Shown one piece after another: positions 21,707-32,592 of a stretch of 64,000 nucleotides of DNA. Under the pieces are notes generated by a model. The model did no database searches and had not been told where the DNA came from. It saw only the letters and a program-made list of their open reading frames with translations. Every line of letters begins with the position of its first letter. The stretch's first letter is position 1. Made by a program: the position numbers and the translations under genes. The stretch comes from Trichomonas vaginalis G3 (lineage: Eukaryota > Parabasalia > Trichomonadida > Trichomonadidae), in the NCBI RefSeq assembly GCF_026262505.1, contig NC_067207.1, positions 28,054,082-28,118,081 on the forward strand, written 5' to 3'.

Positions 21707-22723
21707 TTAAATATAATCACCATTGGATTCAATCACGCGTTCGCAGCGATCGATCCAGGCTTGAAAGACACGCTTTAAATCATCATGAGAAAATTGCTCA
21801 AATTGCTCTCTTACAAAATTTTCAAGATCATCTGGACTCGCGGAATTCGCGTCCTTCAGCTCTCTTTTTTAGCGTGCCGAATAAATAAAAGTCAGAGGGT
21901 GCAATATCAGGTGAATAAATTGGGTTTGGAACAACTTTGACATTGTTTTCCACCAAGTAATTCATTACCTTATGACTTTTGTGAACTCTTGAATTATCAA
22001 AATGAATTGCAAACTTTTGTTTTTGTTGTTTGGATTTCTCAAACTCATCAGAATTGATAATTTGAGTAAGAAATTGTCAATTAGATACTGAGCATTCATC
22101 GTATTAGGTTTTTGAAGAATATCAATTGCGATGATGCCATTCACGCCCCAAAAAACCGACAACATCATCATTGGTGTGTCAATTTTTTTCTTCGGGAATG
22201 TTTGCGGATTTTCATCCTTCGGGATCCACATGATTTTGGCTTCTGTTGCATATTGAAACCAAGACTCGTCCCCTGTTACTAAAAAGAGAAACTTCTTGGA
22301 TTGATACGCACCCAATATAGAGAGGAGCTCTTTCGAAGATTGGACTTTAGATTTTTTTTGAACTGAATTAAGGTTGTGCGGAACCCAACGTGTATACGCT
22401 AGTTTGTAGTTCAAATAATTGTGCAGATAATAACTGACTGTTGTACGTGGTATCTTTGTCATCTCCTCTATCCTTCTGAGTGATGCTCTTGGGTCTTCAT
22501 CTAGCGCTTGAAGAATTGCTTTGATTTTTCTTTGATCCGGCGATTTTTTGTCAATTTTTATGATGGGCACCTTTTTGTTCATGAAGTGATACATCCTAAC
22601 ATGATACGTTACAGTGGAATAGCTAAGAGCATCCATACCGAAGCATTTTACCAATGTCTCGTAGATTTTTTTACAGTCTTTGCATTTTTTTGCAAGAGCG
22701 AGGATGTTTTCTTTATGATTCAT
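21707..22723 (-). pseudogene. mariner transposase with two frameshifts
   Basis: It starts MNHKENILALAKKCKDCKK. Helix-turn-helix motifs lie in the first 110 residues (RRIEEMTKIPRTTVSYYL). The first catalytic aspartate is in VTGDESWFQY, and MLSVFWG follows. The frame shifts near 22075-22085, after LIDNFL. In the next frame the second aspartate (HFDNSRVHKS) and third aspartate (YSPDIAPSDFYLFG) follow, and another shift lies near 21868 in an A run. The C-terminus (ERVIESNGDYI) is reached at 21707. This is D,D34D mariner architecture, inactive in this copy. Confidence 0.9.
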
Positions 22724-22730
22724 TAAAAAA

Positions 22731-22750
22731 TGAAAAAAATCCCGCCAAAA
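22731..22750 (-). promoter_or_regulatory. E2F-like box plus initiator before the mariner transposase
   Basis: On the minus strand TTTTGGCGGGA (22740-22750) is followed by TTTTTTCATTTTTTAATG, which gives an initiator-type TCATTTT just before the ATG at 22723. It is the same arrangement as before the Kolobok transposase. Confidence 0.55.
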
Positions 22751-23826
22751 TTTCCCGCGAAACCGCCTCTTGTCTCAAAATTCATTTTATATCCCGGCAT
22801 GGCGCCAAAATACAACATACTCATCATATACATATATTCATATTTTTTATTATATATTTATAATCAGCATATATCTCCTTTAATAGTCTCATATAGAGCG
22901 CTGTGCTAAACGCACCTTTGGACACCCTATATTGAACTATACCCTTGGTTCAAGTGCACCTTTAGAGAATCCAAGTACAAGCGTAAAAGATACACTAAAC
23001 TCCTTAAATAGTAAATGTATGAACATTGAAGGTCATGTCAGAAACTTTGAAACACATGAACTACCAGCAATGTTAGATAAAAAAGCAGATAAAGAACATA
23101 CACATAACTCCTTCTCAACTGTTGCTATAGAAAGTATTGAAGGAACGGTTGGCGGAACTGGTGGGGATGCATTATATTATAAACCTCCTAACTTTCCACA
23201 AGGTTTAACATCGAATGAAAACATAACAACGAAGAAAGAAATTAGCTGTAAAAATGTTTATGTCATGGATGATGAAAATAATGTTAAATTCACTGCTCAA
23301 GATTTATATGATAAGAAAGCAGACAAAACAGAGCTTCAAACATTAAAGACTGAAATACTTCAAACATTATATCCTATAGGCTCTATTTATACGTCAATGA
23401 ATTCAACAAATCCAGAAACAGTTTTAGGTTTTGGTACGTGGAAGCAGATTGTAGATAAATTCTTATACTGTGCTAACTCTTCAAAGCAAACAGGAGGTTC
23501 GAAGAAAATTAAAGAAGCAAACCTTCCACCGCACACTCATACAGAAACTACAAACTTTTCTGGCGACCATAGCCACTCATTAAGAGACCACCCATTATAC
23601 AACTCAGAGTATGAAGCTGGCCATGACGTTTTATCTCCATCTTATAACAATGCAGCAAAAAAGATTTTTCGACCAACTGAACCAGGAGGAAATCATTCAC
23701 ACACTTTCACAACAAATCCAACAGGCTCGGGTGAAGATTATATGCCACCATTTGTGACTATATTCACATGGTACCGCGTTCAATGAACGCGCTTGAGCCT
23801 AGAATAAAATCTTTAACTTTACATAA

Positions 23827-24912
23827 ATGAGCTTGAAAGAAGTATTCGAACAACATCCATGGAGGTCATTTAAGAAGTTCAATGAAGCTGCAAAGAGTTG
23901 GGGATTTACTCACAGAGCTGAAGTGAAAAGGTTCTTTGACAAAAATGTTGTACATCAAACAAAAATAAACCCTTACGACTACTTTTTACCAATTTACTCC
24001 AACGCTCCTGACGCATACCAATTTGACACTCTCATTCAAAGCAGAAAAGGAGGACATAAACCATTCCTCATCTTCATTAATGTTAACACTCGTAAAGCAT
24101 ATGCATATCCAATGAAAAATAAAGGAACTCGTGAAGTGTTAAGAGTTTTACAAAAGTTTGTAGCAGAACATAGCCCAAGTACTTTAACATCAGACCAAGA
24201 CAGTGCATACCTCAGCAATGAAATCACAGAATTTCTCATTAAGCATAACATAACTCACTACACTACTGAAGACCATAACCATAACATACTCGGCATCATA
24301 AACCGCTTCATAAGAACGCTCAGAGATTTAAACCAAGAGCGAGACTTTACCGAAGAAACAATGAAACATTTCATCGAAGTTTACAATTCCTCAACACATT
24401 CTACAACAGGACATACACCAAATTCAATGACACAACAACAAGAAGAAAAGTATATACAAAAGAAACGAAGCCAAACACAAAATATCAGAAATTCAACACA
24501 ATTTACCCTCATTCCTGGTACAAAAGTTCGTGTAGTTCTTGACGACAAGCCGTTGACAAAGAAACGTTTAAGGTTAAGTAGAAACTATTATATCGTAGAC
24601 TCTACGCAAGGTAATGGATATCTTATAAAAGCTGCTGACGACTCTATTGCGTTTTACCCTCGTCACAAATTAGTCGAAAGTAGTAATGGCAAACTTGCTG
24701 AAACCATTGACGAAGCAAAGCGAGGAGTGGTTATTGAAATACTTGGCTATAACATAAACGATGACACTTATAAAGTAAGATATGAAGGAGGCGTTGAAGA
24801 TGTTATACCATCTAAGAACTTGAGAGAGTCAAAGCCAACACATCTGGGACCATTAGAGCGGGAGTACTGGAAAGACAAAAATAAGCCAGAAAGAATAAGA
24901 AAATTCTTCTAA
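23827..24912 (+). CDS. Polinton 1 RVE-family integrase
   Basis: A 361-residue frame that looks whole. An N-terminal helical segment is followed by the RNase H-like integrase core: YQFDTLIQ, then LTSDQDSAYLSNEI, then the helix ILGIINRFIRTLRDLNQ. The C-terminal third is basic and beta-rich and includes a chromo/SH3-like piece (GVVIEILGYNINDDTYKVRYEGG). Polinton integrases insert the element and create the 6 bp duplication. It lies directly after the fibre gene. The Polinton 2 integrase (53500-54423) is the same family but strongly diverged. Confidence 0.9.
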   Translation: MSLKEVFEQHPWRSFKKFNEAAKSWGFTHRAEVKRFFDKNVVHQTKINPYDYFLPIYSNAPDAYQFDTLIQSRKGGHKPFLIFINVNTRKAYAYPMKNKGTREVLRVLQKFVAEHSPSTLTSDQDSAYLSNEITEFLIKHNITHYTTEDHNHNILGIINRFIRTLRDLNQERDFTEETMKHFIEVYNSSTHSTTGHTPNSMTQQQEEKYIQKKRSQTQNIRNSTQFTLIPGTKVRVVLDDKPLTKKRLRLSRNYYIVDSTQGNGYLIKAADDSIAFYPRHKLVESSNGKLAETIDEAKRGVVIEILGYNINDDTYKVRYEGGVEDVIPSKNLRESKPTHLGPLEREYWKDKNKPERIRKFF

Positions 24913-24998
24913 ACTTTTTCATTAGATGTAAATCAGACATGAATGAGAACAGTCATGATATCATTAATGTTTTCATAAATTTACACCAAAAATAATGT

Positions 24999-25048
24999 TT
25001 AGGTGAAGAGGTGAGATCTCACCCGTTTTTTCACCTCTTTTTTCACCC
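24999..25048 (+). promoter_or_regulatory. Five-half-site array, GGTGA type, upstream of module gene 1
   Basis: GGTGA at 25002 and 25010, GATC at 25015-25018, TCACC at 25019, 25031 and 25043. It has the same spacing as the TIR arrays. It lies between the integrase gene and module gene 1 of Polinton 1 and is followed by a GC hairpin at 25051-25063. Confidence 0.75.
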
Positions 25049-25050
25049 TC

Positions 25051-25063
25051 GCCGCTTAGCGGC
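25051..25063. repeat. GC hairpin next to a half-site array
   Basis: GCCGCTTAGCGGC, a perfect 5 bp stem with a three-base loop, directly after the array at 24999-25048. It belongs to the same style of hairpins as 15506-15531. Confidence 0.5.
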
Positions 25064-25152
25064 TCAGATTGCTTTAGCTTTCTCGTGAATTTTCATGAAT
25101 TTCCTTAAGATAGAAAAATAAAGTTAGTTTTATTTTTATTTATTTTTTTATT

Positions 25153-26127
25153 TTGTATAAAAGATATGATTTCAACAATCGGCACAACAACAATTCAAGC
25201 CACGAACGGCGGGACTCTGTCACAACTACAGCACCAAACTCGCTAGTCATGAATCCTACGTCAATGTTGGTAGAGATGAAAAGCTTTATTCCTTCTTCAT
25301 ATACTTTTGAAACAGAAATCCAGAAGATAAAGCAAGAACTTTTAACAAGTAATTTAGACTGTAGTGCGAAAGATGAAACAAATGAACAGTATCTTTATGA
25401 AATGGAGGACCTCATCGACCATTTGCCTAAACTACCTGAAATTCAGCAGCAAAAACTAACTATTCCTGAATTCGACGAAATTGAAGTCAAAGCAACTGAC
25501 TCAGTAGAAATTAAGAAATTCATACGTAAAGTAAATTATGAATTCCTTGGTTTTCATTGCAACCATAAAGTTATGGACAAAGATTGCGACATGGTTTATA
25601 AAAATTTCTGACCTTTACAAATCCGAAGAATTTAAGACATACGATAACTTTGTTTCATTAGTTGCAAAATGTGTATGGCAGATAAGAGATAAAGATAGAA
25701 GAGGTAAGGTATGGAATGAACAGATAAAACCAGCAGCTTTTGAGTTAAAGAAAACCATTGACGCCTTAGTTGTTCTAGCTGGTTTTATTTCAATGTATAA
25801 CGCAAAAACGATGCCGCAATGTTCAAAATGTAAAGCAGCAATAAGAAAATATAACTACTCAGTCAAAGAGATAGAAAGAATGCGAAACGACTATGCAGAC
25901 TTAAAGAAAGAAGGCAGAAAAGCCAGCAGAAGATAAAATGGATATGTTGACATTTCTTAATAAAAACTATCCAACAGCAGAAGATTTCCTTCTGTCTGAC
26001 GTCAAGAAGAAATATAAAGAACTTTCGGCATGTTAAAACATTCGATGTACTAAAAGAAGAAATAGAAGCTACGAAATTGTTTAGGATTTCAAATATACAT
26101 CGTACAATTCATGTAAAACGCTTGTGA
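25153..26127 (+). pseudogene. Module gene 1, Polinton 1 copy, broken
   Basis: Nearly identical over its length to the whole Polinton 2 copy at 59652-60566 (landmarks MKSFIPSSYTFETEIQKIKQ, CNHKVMDKDCDMVYKN, QCSKCKAAIRKYNYS). It has a few breaks here. The gene is flanked on both sides by five-half-site arrays in opposite orientations. The function is unknown; see the Polinton 2 copy. Confidence 0.7.
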
Positions 26128-26132
26128 AAAAA

Positions 26133-26182
26133 GAGGTGAGAAAACAGGTGAGAAAATAGGTGAGATCTCACCTCTTCACCTC
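26133..26182 (-). promoter_or_regulatory. Five-half-site array, GGTGA type, between module genes 1 and 2
   Basis: GGTGA at 26135, 26147 and 26159, GATC at 26164-26167, TCACC at 26168 and 26176. It is in the opposite orientation to the array at 25 kb, so the two arrays bracket module gene 1. The spacing is again 7, 7, 4 and 3. It ends about 70 bases before the ATG of the KilA-N/GIY-YIG gene. Confidence 0.75.
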
Positions 26183-26252
26183 AACATTATTGTTATTGAA
26201 TTCAGCACAAAAATAATGAATTTCATTAGTTATTTTGTATGTAAAGACAGTA

Positions 26253-26864
26253 ATGACAAACATTGAGTTTGAAACAGTTAGAAAGATAGACAATGACACC
26301 AAAGTGGTTAGAATAGGTGATTTAAACGTAAGATACTCAAAGAAATACAACAAATATTCTTTGTCAGACATTATATCTCCATCTGGAAAGAAAACAAACG
26401 ACTGGGTTAGAAATGCTTCAACTCAGAAAATTTTGACAAGAAATCCTGAGCTTATGATATCAGTAGCATTTCATGGAACAAGAGCATATCTTATAGACAA
26501 AAGTCTTATACCAATAGTTTTGTTATGGTTAGACCCAGTTGTTGGATATAACTTCATAACATATGGTTCATTCGACTCAGAACGTTGCAGTGAAGGCTTA
26601 CTTTATATCGTTCAGAAACCGAAGGACTTCAACACAAAAAGATATAAGATAGGAAGGACATATAATATAACTCAAAGATATGACAGTACAGTCAATAGAG
26701 TCAAGGTTGTGTTTGTTAATGATATGAGAGCTGCTGAAACAGAACTGCTTGAAGTTTTTGAGAAAATGTATGGTGCTCCCACGAAAGGTAAAGAAACGTT
26801 TGAAGTAGATGAGATAGATAAAGCTATAAAATTATTTGACGAAGTTGCTGAAAAATACATGTAA
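26253..26864 (+). CDS. Module gene 2: KilA-N domain with GIY-YIG/T5orf172-like C-terminus (Polinton 1)
   Basis: A 203-residue frame that looks whole. Residues about 18-100 fit a KilA-N DNA-binding domain (VRYSKKYNKYSLSDI, W51, an STQKIL helix, LIDKSLIPIVLLWLDP). Residues about 113-203 fit the T5orf172/GIY-YIG-like domain (GLLYIVQKPKDFNTKRYKIG, RTYNITQRY, AAETELLEVF). This combination occurs in large DNA viruses. The ATG at 26253 follows a TTTTGTATGTAAAGACAG-type leader, which is chosen over the in-frame ATG at 26235. It differs from the Polinton 2 protein at only ten residues, six of them within 49-74. Confidence 0.8.
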   Translation: MTNIEFETVRKIDNDTKVVRIGDLNVRYSKKYNKYSLSDIISPSGKKTNDWVRNASTQKILTRNPELMISVAFHGTRAYLIDKSLIPIVLLWLDPVVGYNFITYGSFDSERCSEGLLYIVQKPKDFNTKRYKIGRTYNITQRYDSTVNRVKVVFVNDMRAAETELLEVFEKMYGAPTKGKETFEVDEIDKAIKLFDEVAEKYM

Positions 26865-26944
26865 AGCGTTTATTTTTGGTCTTTTGTGAAAGTCAGAAAA
26901 TAAAGTTAGTTTTATTTTTATTTATTTTGTATGTAAAGACAGTA

Positions 26945-27771
26945 ATGACAACATCAGAGAACACAACAACAGTTATAGTCCATGAAGCTATAAATGAAGA
27001 ATACGAATACATACAAATAACAAACAACTTCGCCTCATTCGTTCGGTCAAAGACGATATGTACCAAATGCAAAGTATAATGAACGCTCTTCGTTCTACAA
27101 AGCAAGCATATCATTGGTTTGAAAACCAACAGACAAAAGAACTTTTAGAAGAATTTCCTCATATGATTGCTTCCCTCGGAAAACCGAGAGAAGAGATTCC
27201 GTACGAAAATCGCAAGAATTTGGCTCCTGGTTTGAAAGGTTATTATGTTCATAGACTTTTAGTAAACGCTGTAGCAATGTGGGCTTCACCTCGTTATGCT
27301 TGTTATATTTTCATGATGTTAGATGAACTATATAAAGCAGAACGTGGAGAGATGGAAAAGAAACTTCAAGCAAAAGATGAAGTCATTGAATCCAAAGACA
27401 AAAGCATACAGAAAAGAATACCGCGTTCGGTACCAAAAGGAAAGGAAAAGAGTTATAAGTATATGATATATACTGAAGAGTTGGAGAAAGAAGAAGATAA
27501 AGATGTGGTTATGTTGCATTTAGTCAGAAGAAACAACAAGAGCTTTTATGACTTAGCTAAAATATATAAATCTGACAGAAACTGGTTCTATCGTGAAAAC
27601 TTACCGATTTCAATGACACCGAATGAGCAAATAAAGGAAATTGTCAAAAATACTCTTCCTCAAACACACTATGACATCAAAGGTTGCACAATACTTACAT
27701 TCAAAGAAGACTTAACATTACTGAAGGAAAAAATAACAGAATATTTCGATAACTTCAAAGAGGAAGAATAA
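26945..27771 (+). pseudogene. Module gene 3: KilA-N protein (Polinton 1), about one break
   Basis: It has the same landmarks as the intact Polinton 2 gene at 62107-62913: a KilA-N domain (QSIMNALRSTKQAYHWFENQ ... YYVHRLLVNAVAMWASPRYA), a helical linker, and a conserved C-terminal domain (KYMIYTEELE ... MLHLVRRNNKSFYDLAKIY ... CTILTFKEDL) of the kind found behind KilA-N and Bro-N domains in viruses. It shows about one break near the start. The leader is the same as for module gene 2. Confidence 0.75.
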
Positions 27772-27826
27772 AAAAATCTAAGCTAATTTTATTTTTTTTA
27801 TAAAATTTTATCTCATATGAAAGAAC

Positions 27827-28042
27827 ATGAATTTAGAATATTCGGAACTCATGACAGAAGAAGAGAACGAACAACATGTAAAAGATTATGCAAAATTTCT
27901 GAAGACATACAAAGCATTTAAACAATATCTAAATGCTTCTAAAGATTATGCAAAATTTCTGAAGGTATATAAAGCTTATGAAAAAGCGTATGAAAAGTTT
28001 ATACATTGGGGAATTGTTGTAAAATATCGATATGAAGACTAA
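27827..28042 (+). CDS. Polinton 1 small protein with internal repeat
   Basis: A 71-codon frame. A KDYAKFLK-x-YKA unit occurs twice (residues about 19-29 and 39-49), followed by a tyrosine-rich helix. It is probably a small coiled or helical protein. It has an A/T-rich leader like that of the neighbouring module genes. Function unknown. Confidence 0.45.
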   Translation: MNLEYSELMTEEENEQHVKDYAKFLKTYKAFKQYLNASKDYAKFLKVYKAYEKAYEKFIHWGIVVKYRYED

Positions 28043-28060
28043 CCAAAAATATATTTTTGC

Positions 28061-28534
28061 TTAAATAGCTTCAGGGTCTATTTCTTCAACCATTTCACTT
28101 CCTTCGTCAATGTCAATAGAAGCTTCTTCAACCTTTGGTAAGAATTTCTGTATAACATCTTTGTTCGTTATTGTCTTCAGAGATGAAGGATAATATTTCA
28201 CATTTGTTTCACCTTTCTTATATTCTTTCTGTTCGGAAAGATTTAAAGCAATACTGAAGAAGTCAATATTAGAGTTCTTTATAACAGTATAATGAGTATC
28301 TTTGACATTCACGAAGAAACTCTTTTGTTTCAAAACTACTGCTAACTCTTGTGAAGTATAACGTTTGCGGTCAATGACGATAGCTAATGGTCTGACATAC
28401 TGACCAAACTTAGATTCTTTCACAAACTTCTTGTTAAAGATAACATTAACATTTGAAGCATTATTGAACTCATTCTTGATGGCAGTAGCGAGAGCATTGT
28501 ATGAAAAGAACTTGCAATCTTGCATGTGTTTCAT
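28061..28534 (-). CDS. Polinton 1 protein of unknown function, 157 codons
   Basis: An intact frame (MKHMQDCKFFSYNALATAIK...) with mixed alpha/beta character and an acidic end (DIDEGSEMVEEIDPEA). It is head to head with the polymerase gene, with 90 bases between, so the two probably share a promoter region. No domain is recognised. It could be a partner of the polymerase, such as a terminal or single-strand binding protein, but nothing in the sequence shows this. Confidence 0.45.
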   Translation of the reverse strand: MKHMQDCKFFSYNALATAIKNEFNNASNVNVIFNKKFVKESKFGQYVRPLAIVIDRKRYTSQELAVVLKQKSFFVNVKDTHYTVIKNSNIDFFSIALNLSEQKEYKKGETNVKYYPSSLKTITNKDVIQKFLPKVEEASIDIDEGSEMVEEIDPEAI

Positions 28535-28624
28535 TAAAATAAAAATATTAAATTATTTTGAAAAATAACTTAAAAAAATCTAATCTAATTTTTTCAAAAA
28601 ATATTTTTTTATTTCCTACTAAAG

Positions 28625-31600
28625 ATGTATCGGAAGTTGTCTAAGTTAGAACACTCGGAAATAAAACAACTTCTTACAGAAGCTAACATAGAAGTAGCAA
28701 AACATTACGCAACAAACAAAAAAGCACTCGCTGACTTCATTAAAGACTATAATGGTGCAATAAGTTATGATAGAATTCATGAGTTCATAAAGCCGCAACG
28801 CGGCGAGGACGAAGTCCATGCAAGAGCATTTCCTTTAAATGACGTTGCTATTGACTTATATCATAGACGTTCAGTACCTCATGAAGTAAGAAGAGAAATG
28901 TTTGACATAACAAATGCAAACGTTGGTGAAACAAGAAGAAGAGACGACACACTGAAACAACAGAGAAGAGAGATGTTTAAGAGCGCTATAGAACAAGTTC
29001 GCAAAGCTAACGATGTCATTCGTTCCATTGACGACAAACCAAAAGAAGGTGAGAGATGGTTAAAGAAAGATGAAGAGAATAGGAAGAGAAATGTGAAGTC
29101 AGGCAATAGACTCATTGACTTTAACATCGAAGCTTTAGATGAACCAAACAGAGACTACTTACACAAACATTTCGGTAAGGTTTTCATGAGACTCTTAGAG
29201 AAAATTAAAATAAACTCACAACAGAGATGGATGGTATGTTATAAACTTGGTGGAAAGTATGAATGTTCTACGTTAAACCTCAATAATATTGGAACATTAC
29301 TACATCAGCTCTTGAAGGAGAACTTTATATCAGAGATAGAAGCAAATGCTGCAGGTATTGTTGAAATGCACTATGACTTCTTCTTGACAAACATAAAGAA
29401 TCTTACTGAAATAAAGATGTATGATTTAACAGAATATGAAGGCTTAACGATGTCAGATGTAAAGAAAGGCAAACCAAAAAAGAGACCATATAGAGATGAA
29501 AGCACACTGACAAATGACCAGAAAGCCATTTTGGAAGCTCTTAAGCAAACAGGAAACCCAGCACTTATAGAAAGCTTTTGGAAAGATAATGGTGAAAAGA
29601 AGTTTTATAAGAAGAGAAGCGGTCAGTTCTGGAAGTATCTTTGCACATTACCTATAAATCTTGAACGCTACCAAATCTTCAATGAACTGAACAAAAGAAC
29701 TGCAACACTTATGACAGAAGACAATTGTTTCGTTTATGCTTGCATTCAGGCTGGAGTAAATGAAGAAACTATTGACCACATGAGAGAAGTCATTCGTGTT
29801 AGAGACTTTCCTCAAAGTAAAGTACAAGAAATTTCTGACGCAACAGGTATAGCATTTAATGTTACCATTGGTTACTTCAATGACTCAAGACATAATGAAA
29901 TAAAGAGATACATACCAAAAGAATGTGAAACTGTTCGAACTATTGACTTACTTCTTGTTGAAGACCACTACATGCTAAATGAAAGATTACCAATGACAAC
30001 ATATTTCATTCGCAACTATATAGAAATTCTCAAAGCTTGTGGTGGAATGAACATTGAGAAACAAATGAAGATTTATACAAAGAGAGAAGATAAATATGTA
30101 GTTCGTTATGATAGAACAACACCGTTATGGGATGTTATGAAAACATTGTGGGAGTGCAAATATTTCGAACCTATTTCTTATGGAGAACTTTTCACATATA
30201 CGACTGACTTATATAAACAGAACCTTGCACCATTTAAAGACTTGTCATATGCTCCAAAGTATTGTGTACAACTGAAGAAGAAAGCCGAGTCAAAAGAAGT
30301 AAATAAAAATAAGTGCAAGTTCATTCCTGAGCACGTTTTCTTTGCTGACTTTGAGTGTAGCACAGACGGCTTTCATAAAGCTTTTAACATCTGTTATGAC
30401 AGTGAAGATGGTTCAGTGAGTGAAAGCATTTGGGGTCAGAACTGTGCAACAGAATTTTTGGAACGACTTCCTGACAAGAGTTTAATATATTTCCATAACC
30501 TCAGTTATGATATAAACTTCATCTTAAGACACATGACAGAAGTGAAAGGAACTCCCATCATTAAAGGTTCACGAACAATGCAAATAACTGGCTTATATAA
30601 AGGAAGGGCAATTATTATAAAAGACTCTTACAGTGTTATAAATAAGAAGCTTAAACTATTTCCTGCTATGTTTAACTTACAAACAGGACCGAAAGAAGTA
30701 TTTCCATATAACTACTACAGCAGTGTTTTGTTAGCAAATGACAACAGAACTGGTGTCATTTCTGAAGCGTGTAAGTTTATCCATGATGCAGATACATTCA
30801 TGAAAAACATAGATTCCATCAAAGGTTGCAGAATAGATGAAAACCACTTCGACTTAGAAAAGTATAGCACATTTTATTGCAAACAAGATGTAAGAATTTT
30901 AAGAGAAGGTTTTGTTAAGTTCCGCAATGACATATTGAAAGAATTTGATTTAAACGTTTATGACTACGTTAGTATTTGTTCAATTGCTAACAAATTGTTT
31001 GAGAACAGAGTGTACTTCCCGAATGGAAATTTATATGACCTCTCAAATAAACCAAGAGAATTTATTTCACGCTGTATTCAAGGTGGAAGATGTATGCTGT
31101 CAGATAACATGAAACAAAAGAGCGAAAAGAAACTCATTGCTGATTCGACGCTGTTTCATTATATCCATCAGCTATAGCAAGACTTTATACTTTAGAAGGT
31201 ATTCCAAAGGTTATGAAGAAAGAAATGTTAAGCACAGAGTATCTCATGAGACATTTATTCGATGACGACCAAAAGGAACCCATTGGTGAAAAGTTTATGT
31301 CTGGCTTCTTTGTTCTCATTAAGATAACAGAGATTGGAATACATAGACACTTTCCTTTAATAGTTTGTGACCCTGAACTAAATCCAGAACTTAACGTTCC
31401 CAGAAGTTCAAACACTTGCTGTTTAATGTATGTTGACCATATAACATTACAAGACCTCATAAAATATCAAGGTGTCAAATGTGAAGTGTTGCAAGGATAC
31501 TATTACGATGGAAACAGAGATATTAGAATAAGAGATGAAGTAAAGAAGTTGTTTGAGTTAAGGTTAAAGTATAAGAAAGAAGGAAATCCTTTGCAAGAAA

Positions 31601-32403
31601 ATATAAAGCTCATTCTGAACAGTATTTATGGCAAAACTATTCTATCTCCTATTGAGTCAAAAATAACCATAGTAAATGACAAAGATGCTATAAGATATGC
31701 CATCAGAAACTACAACCATATAGTGAAGTTCGAAGGTTTGGATGGTTCAGATAAAACTATTTTCAAGCTAACGAAAAGCATTTGCAGACACTTTAACTTC
31801 TGTCCACTTGGTGTTAACATTCTGTCTATGTCGAAGAGAATAATGTGTGAAGTATTCTGTACTGCTGAGGACTTAGGAATGGACATCTTTTATAGCGATA
31901 CGGACAGTATGCATCTCTACAATGAAGATATCCCTCGTTTAGCTGAAGAGTTTGAGAAACGTTATGGAAGAGTTCTCATTGGTAAAAACCTTGGTCAATT
32001 TCATAGCGACTTTGCAGAAATCACACCTGGAAAACAAAGTTTAGCATACAAGTCAATATTTTGTGGAAAGAAGACTTACATAGACTTACTCACGAATGAT
32101 TTAAATGAAGTTGCATTTCACTGCAGAATGAAAGGCGTGAAGCAAGATGTTATTGCTTTAACCGCTAATGAAATGTTTCCTGACTCTGTTCAGTGTTTCT
32201 ATGATGAAGATAAAGGTTTAATGGTTCCGCAAGGAACATATGACAAAGACTCTGAGTTCAGTTTAATGAAACTTTACAAAGCACTTTATGACGGTCAAGA
32301 GATTGGATTTGACTTATGTAAGTCATGTCAACCTTGCTTTGAAGAGAAGTTTAACTTCTCAATAACGACTAAAACAAGCTTTATTCGTAAGTTGAAGTTC
32401 TGA
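28625..32403 (+). pseudogene. Polinton 1 protein-primed-type DNA polymerase B
   Basis: A very long gene of about 1250 codons. The N-terminal 550 codons are a helical, charged extension with an HYMLNE block that it shares with Polinton 2. The 3'-5' exonuclease is shown by FFADFECSTDG and by YFHNLSYDINFIL. The palm shows LKLILNSIYGKT (motif B) and FYSDTDSMHLY (motif C, YxDTDS). This is the Polinton polymerase, which replicates the element by protein priming. About one break. The ATG at 28625 follows an A/T tract with TTTTTTTATTTCC. A palindromic double hairpin is built into its frame at 28792-28817. Confidence 0.9.
28792..28817. repeat. Double GC hairpin inside the polymerase frame
   Basis: GCCGCAACGCGGC then GGACGAAGTCC, two stems with three-base loops two bases apart. 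Read in frame they give PQRGEDE, close to PQSGEGE from the hairpin at 15506-15531 in a different gene. Confidence 0.6.
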
Positions 32404-32592
32404 GGTCATTTATTTTTGTCAGTAATGAGGTCATTCGTGATGCTAGCGGCAAGGCGAAGCCATGTGGTCATTTACAATACTGCAATGGTAGAGTTTAAGA
32501 GTTGTGCTTCAATGTAGAGACAGTCCTTGGTCTGGAGGTCTGGGTTTGGTCATGAGTGAGAGAGTCTATCCAAAACTCACGATTGAAGCCAG
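32404..32592. other. Spacer after polymerase B
   Basis: 190 bases with a short GC-rich hairpin-like piece (GGCGAAGCC near 32454) and no gene. It lies between the polymerase and a convergent minus-strand remnant. Confidence 0.4.

Larger units (their letters stand above)
21629..22927 (-). mobile_element. mariner transposon (Tvmar1-like)
   Basis: 1299 bp with inverted ends GGGTGTCCAAAGGTG(T/C)G and a TA duplication (21627-21628 and 22928-22929), as expected for Tc1/mariner. The length is close to that of the known T. vaginalis mariner Tvmar1 (about 1.3 kb, from memory). It inserted in the shaft region of the Polinton 1 fibre gene, so it is younger than the Polinton copy lineage. Confidence 0.92.
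19508..23786 (+). pseudogene. Polinton 1 tail-fibre-like gene, split by a mariner
   Basis: The gene opens with repeats of the type TPCxMPFIKDGEI, continues through a long shaft with KADK-containing heptad-like repeats (NDVNEKLAEKADKNELLAL, KADKNHTHESF), and ends with a phage tail-collar-like tip: YPIGSIYTSMNSTNP, FGTWKQIVDKFLYCA, PPHTHT, DHSHS, GGNHSHTF and MPPFVTIFTWYR. These are hallmarks of receptor-binding fibres of tailed phages, including HxH metal-site motifs. The mariner occupies 21629-22927. The gene also has several breaks in its first part. The shaft and collar start are nearly identical to Polinton 2. Confidence 0.75.
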
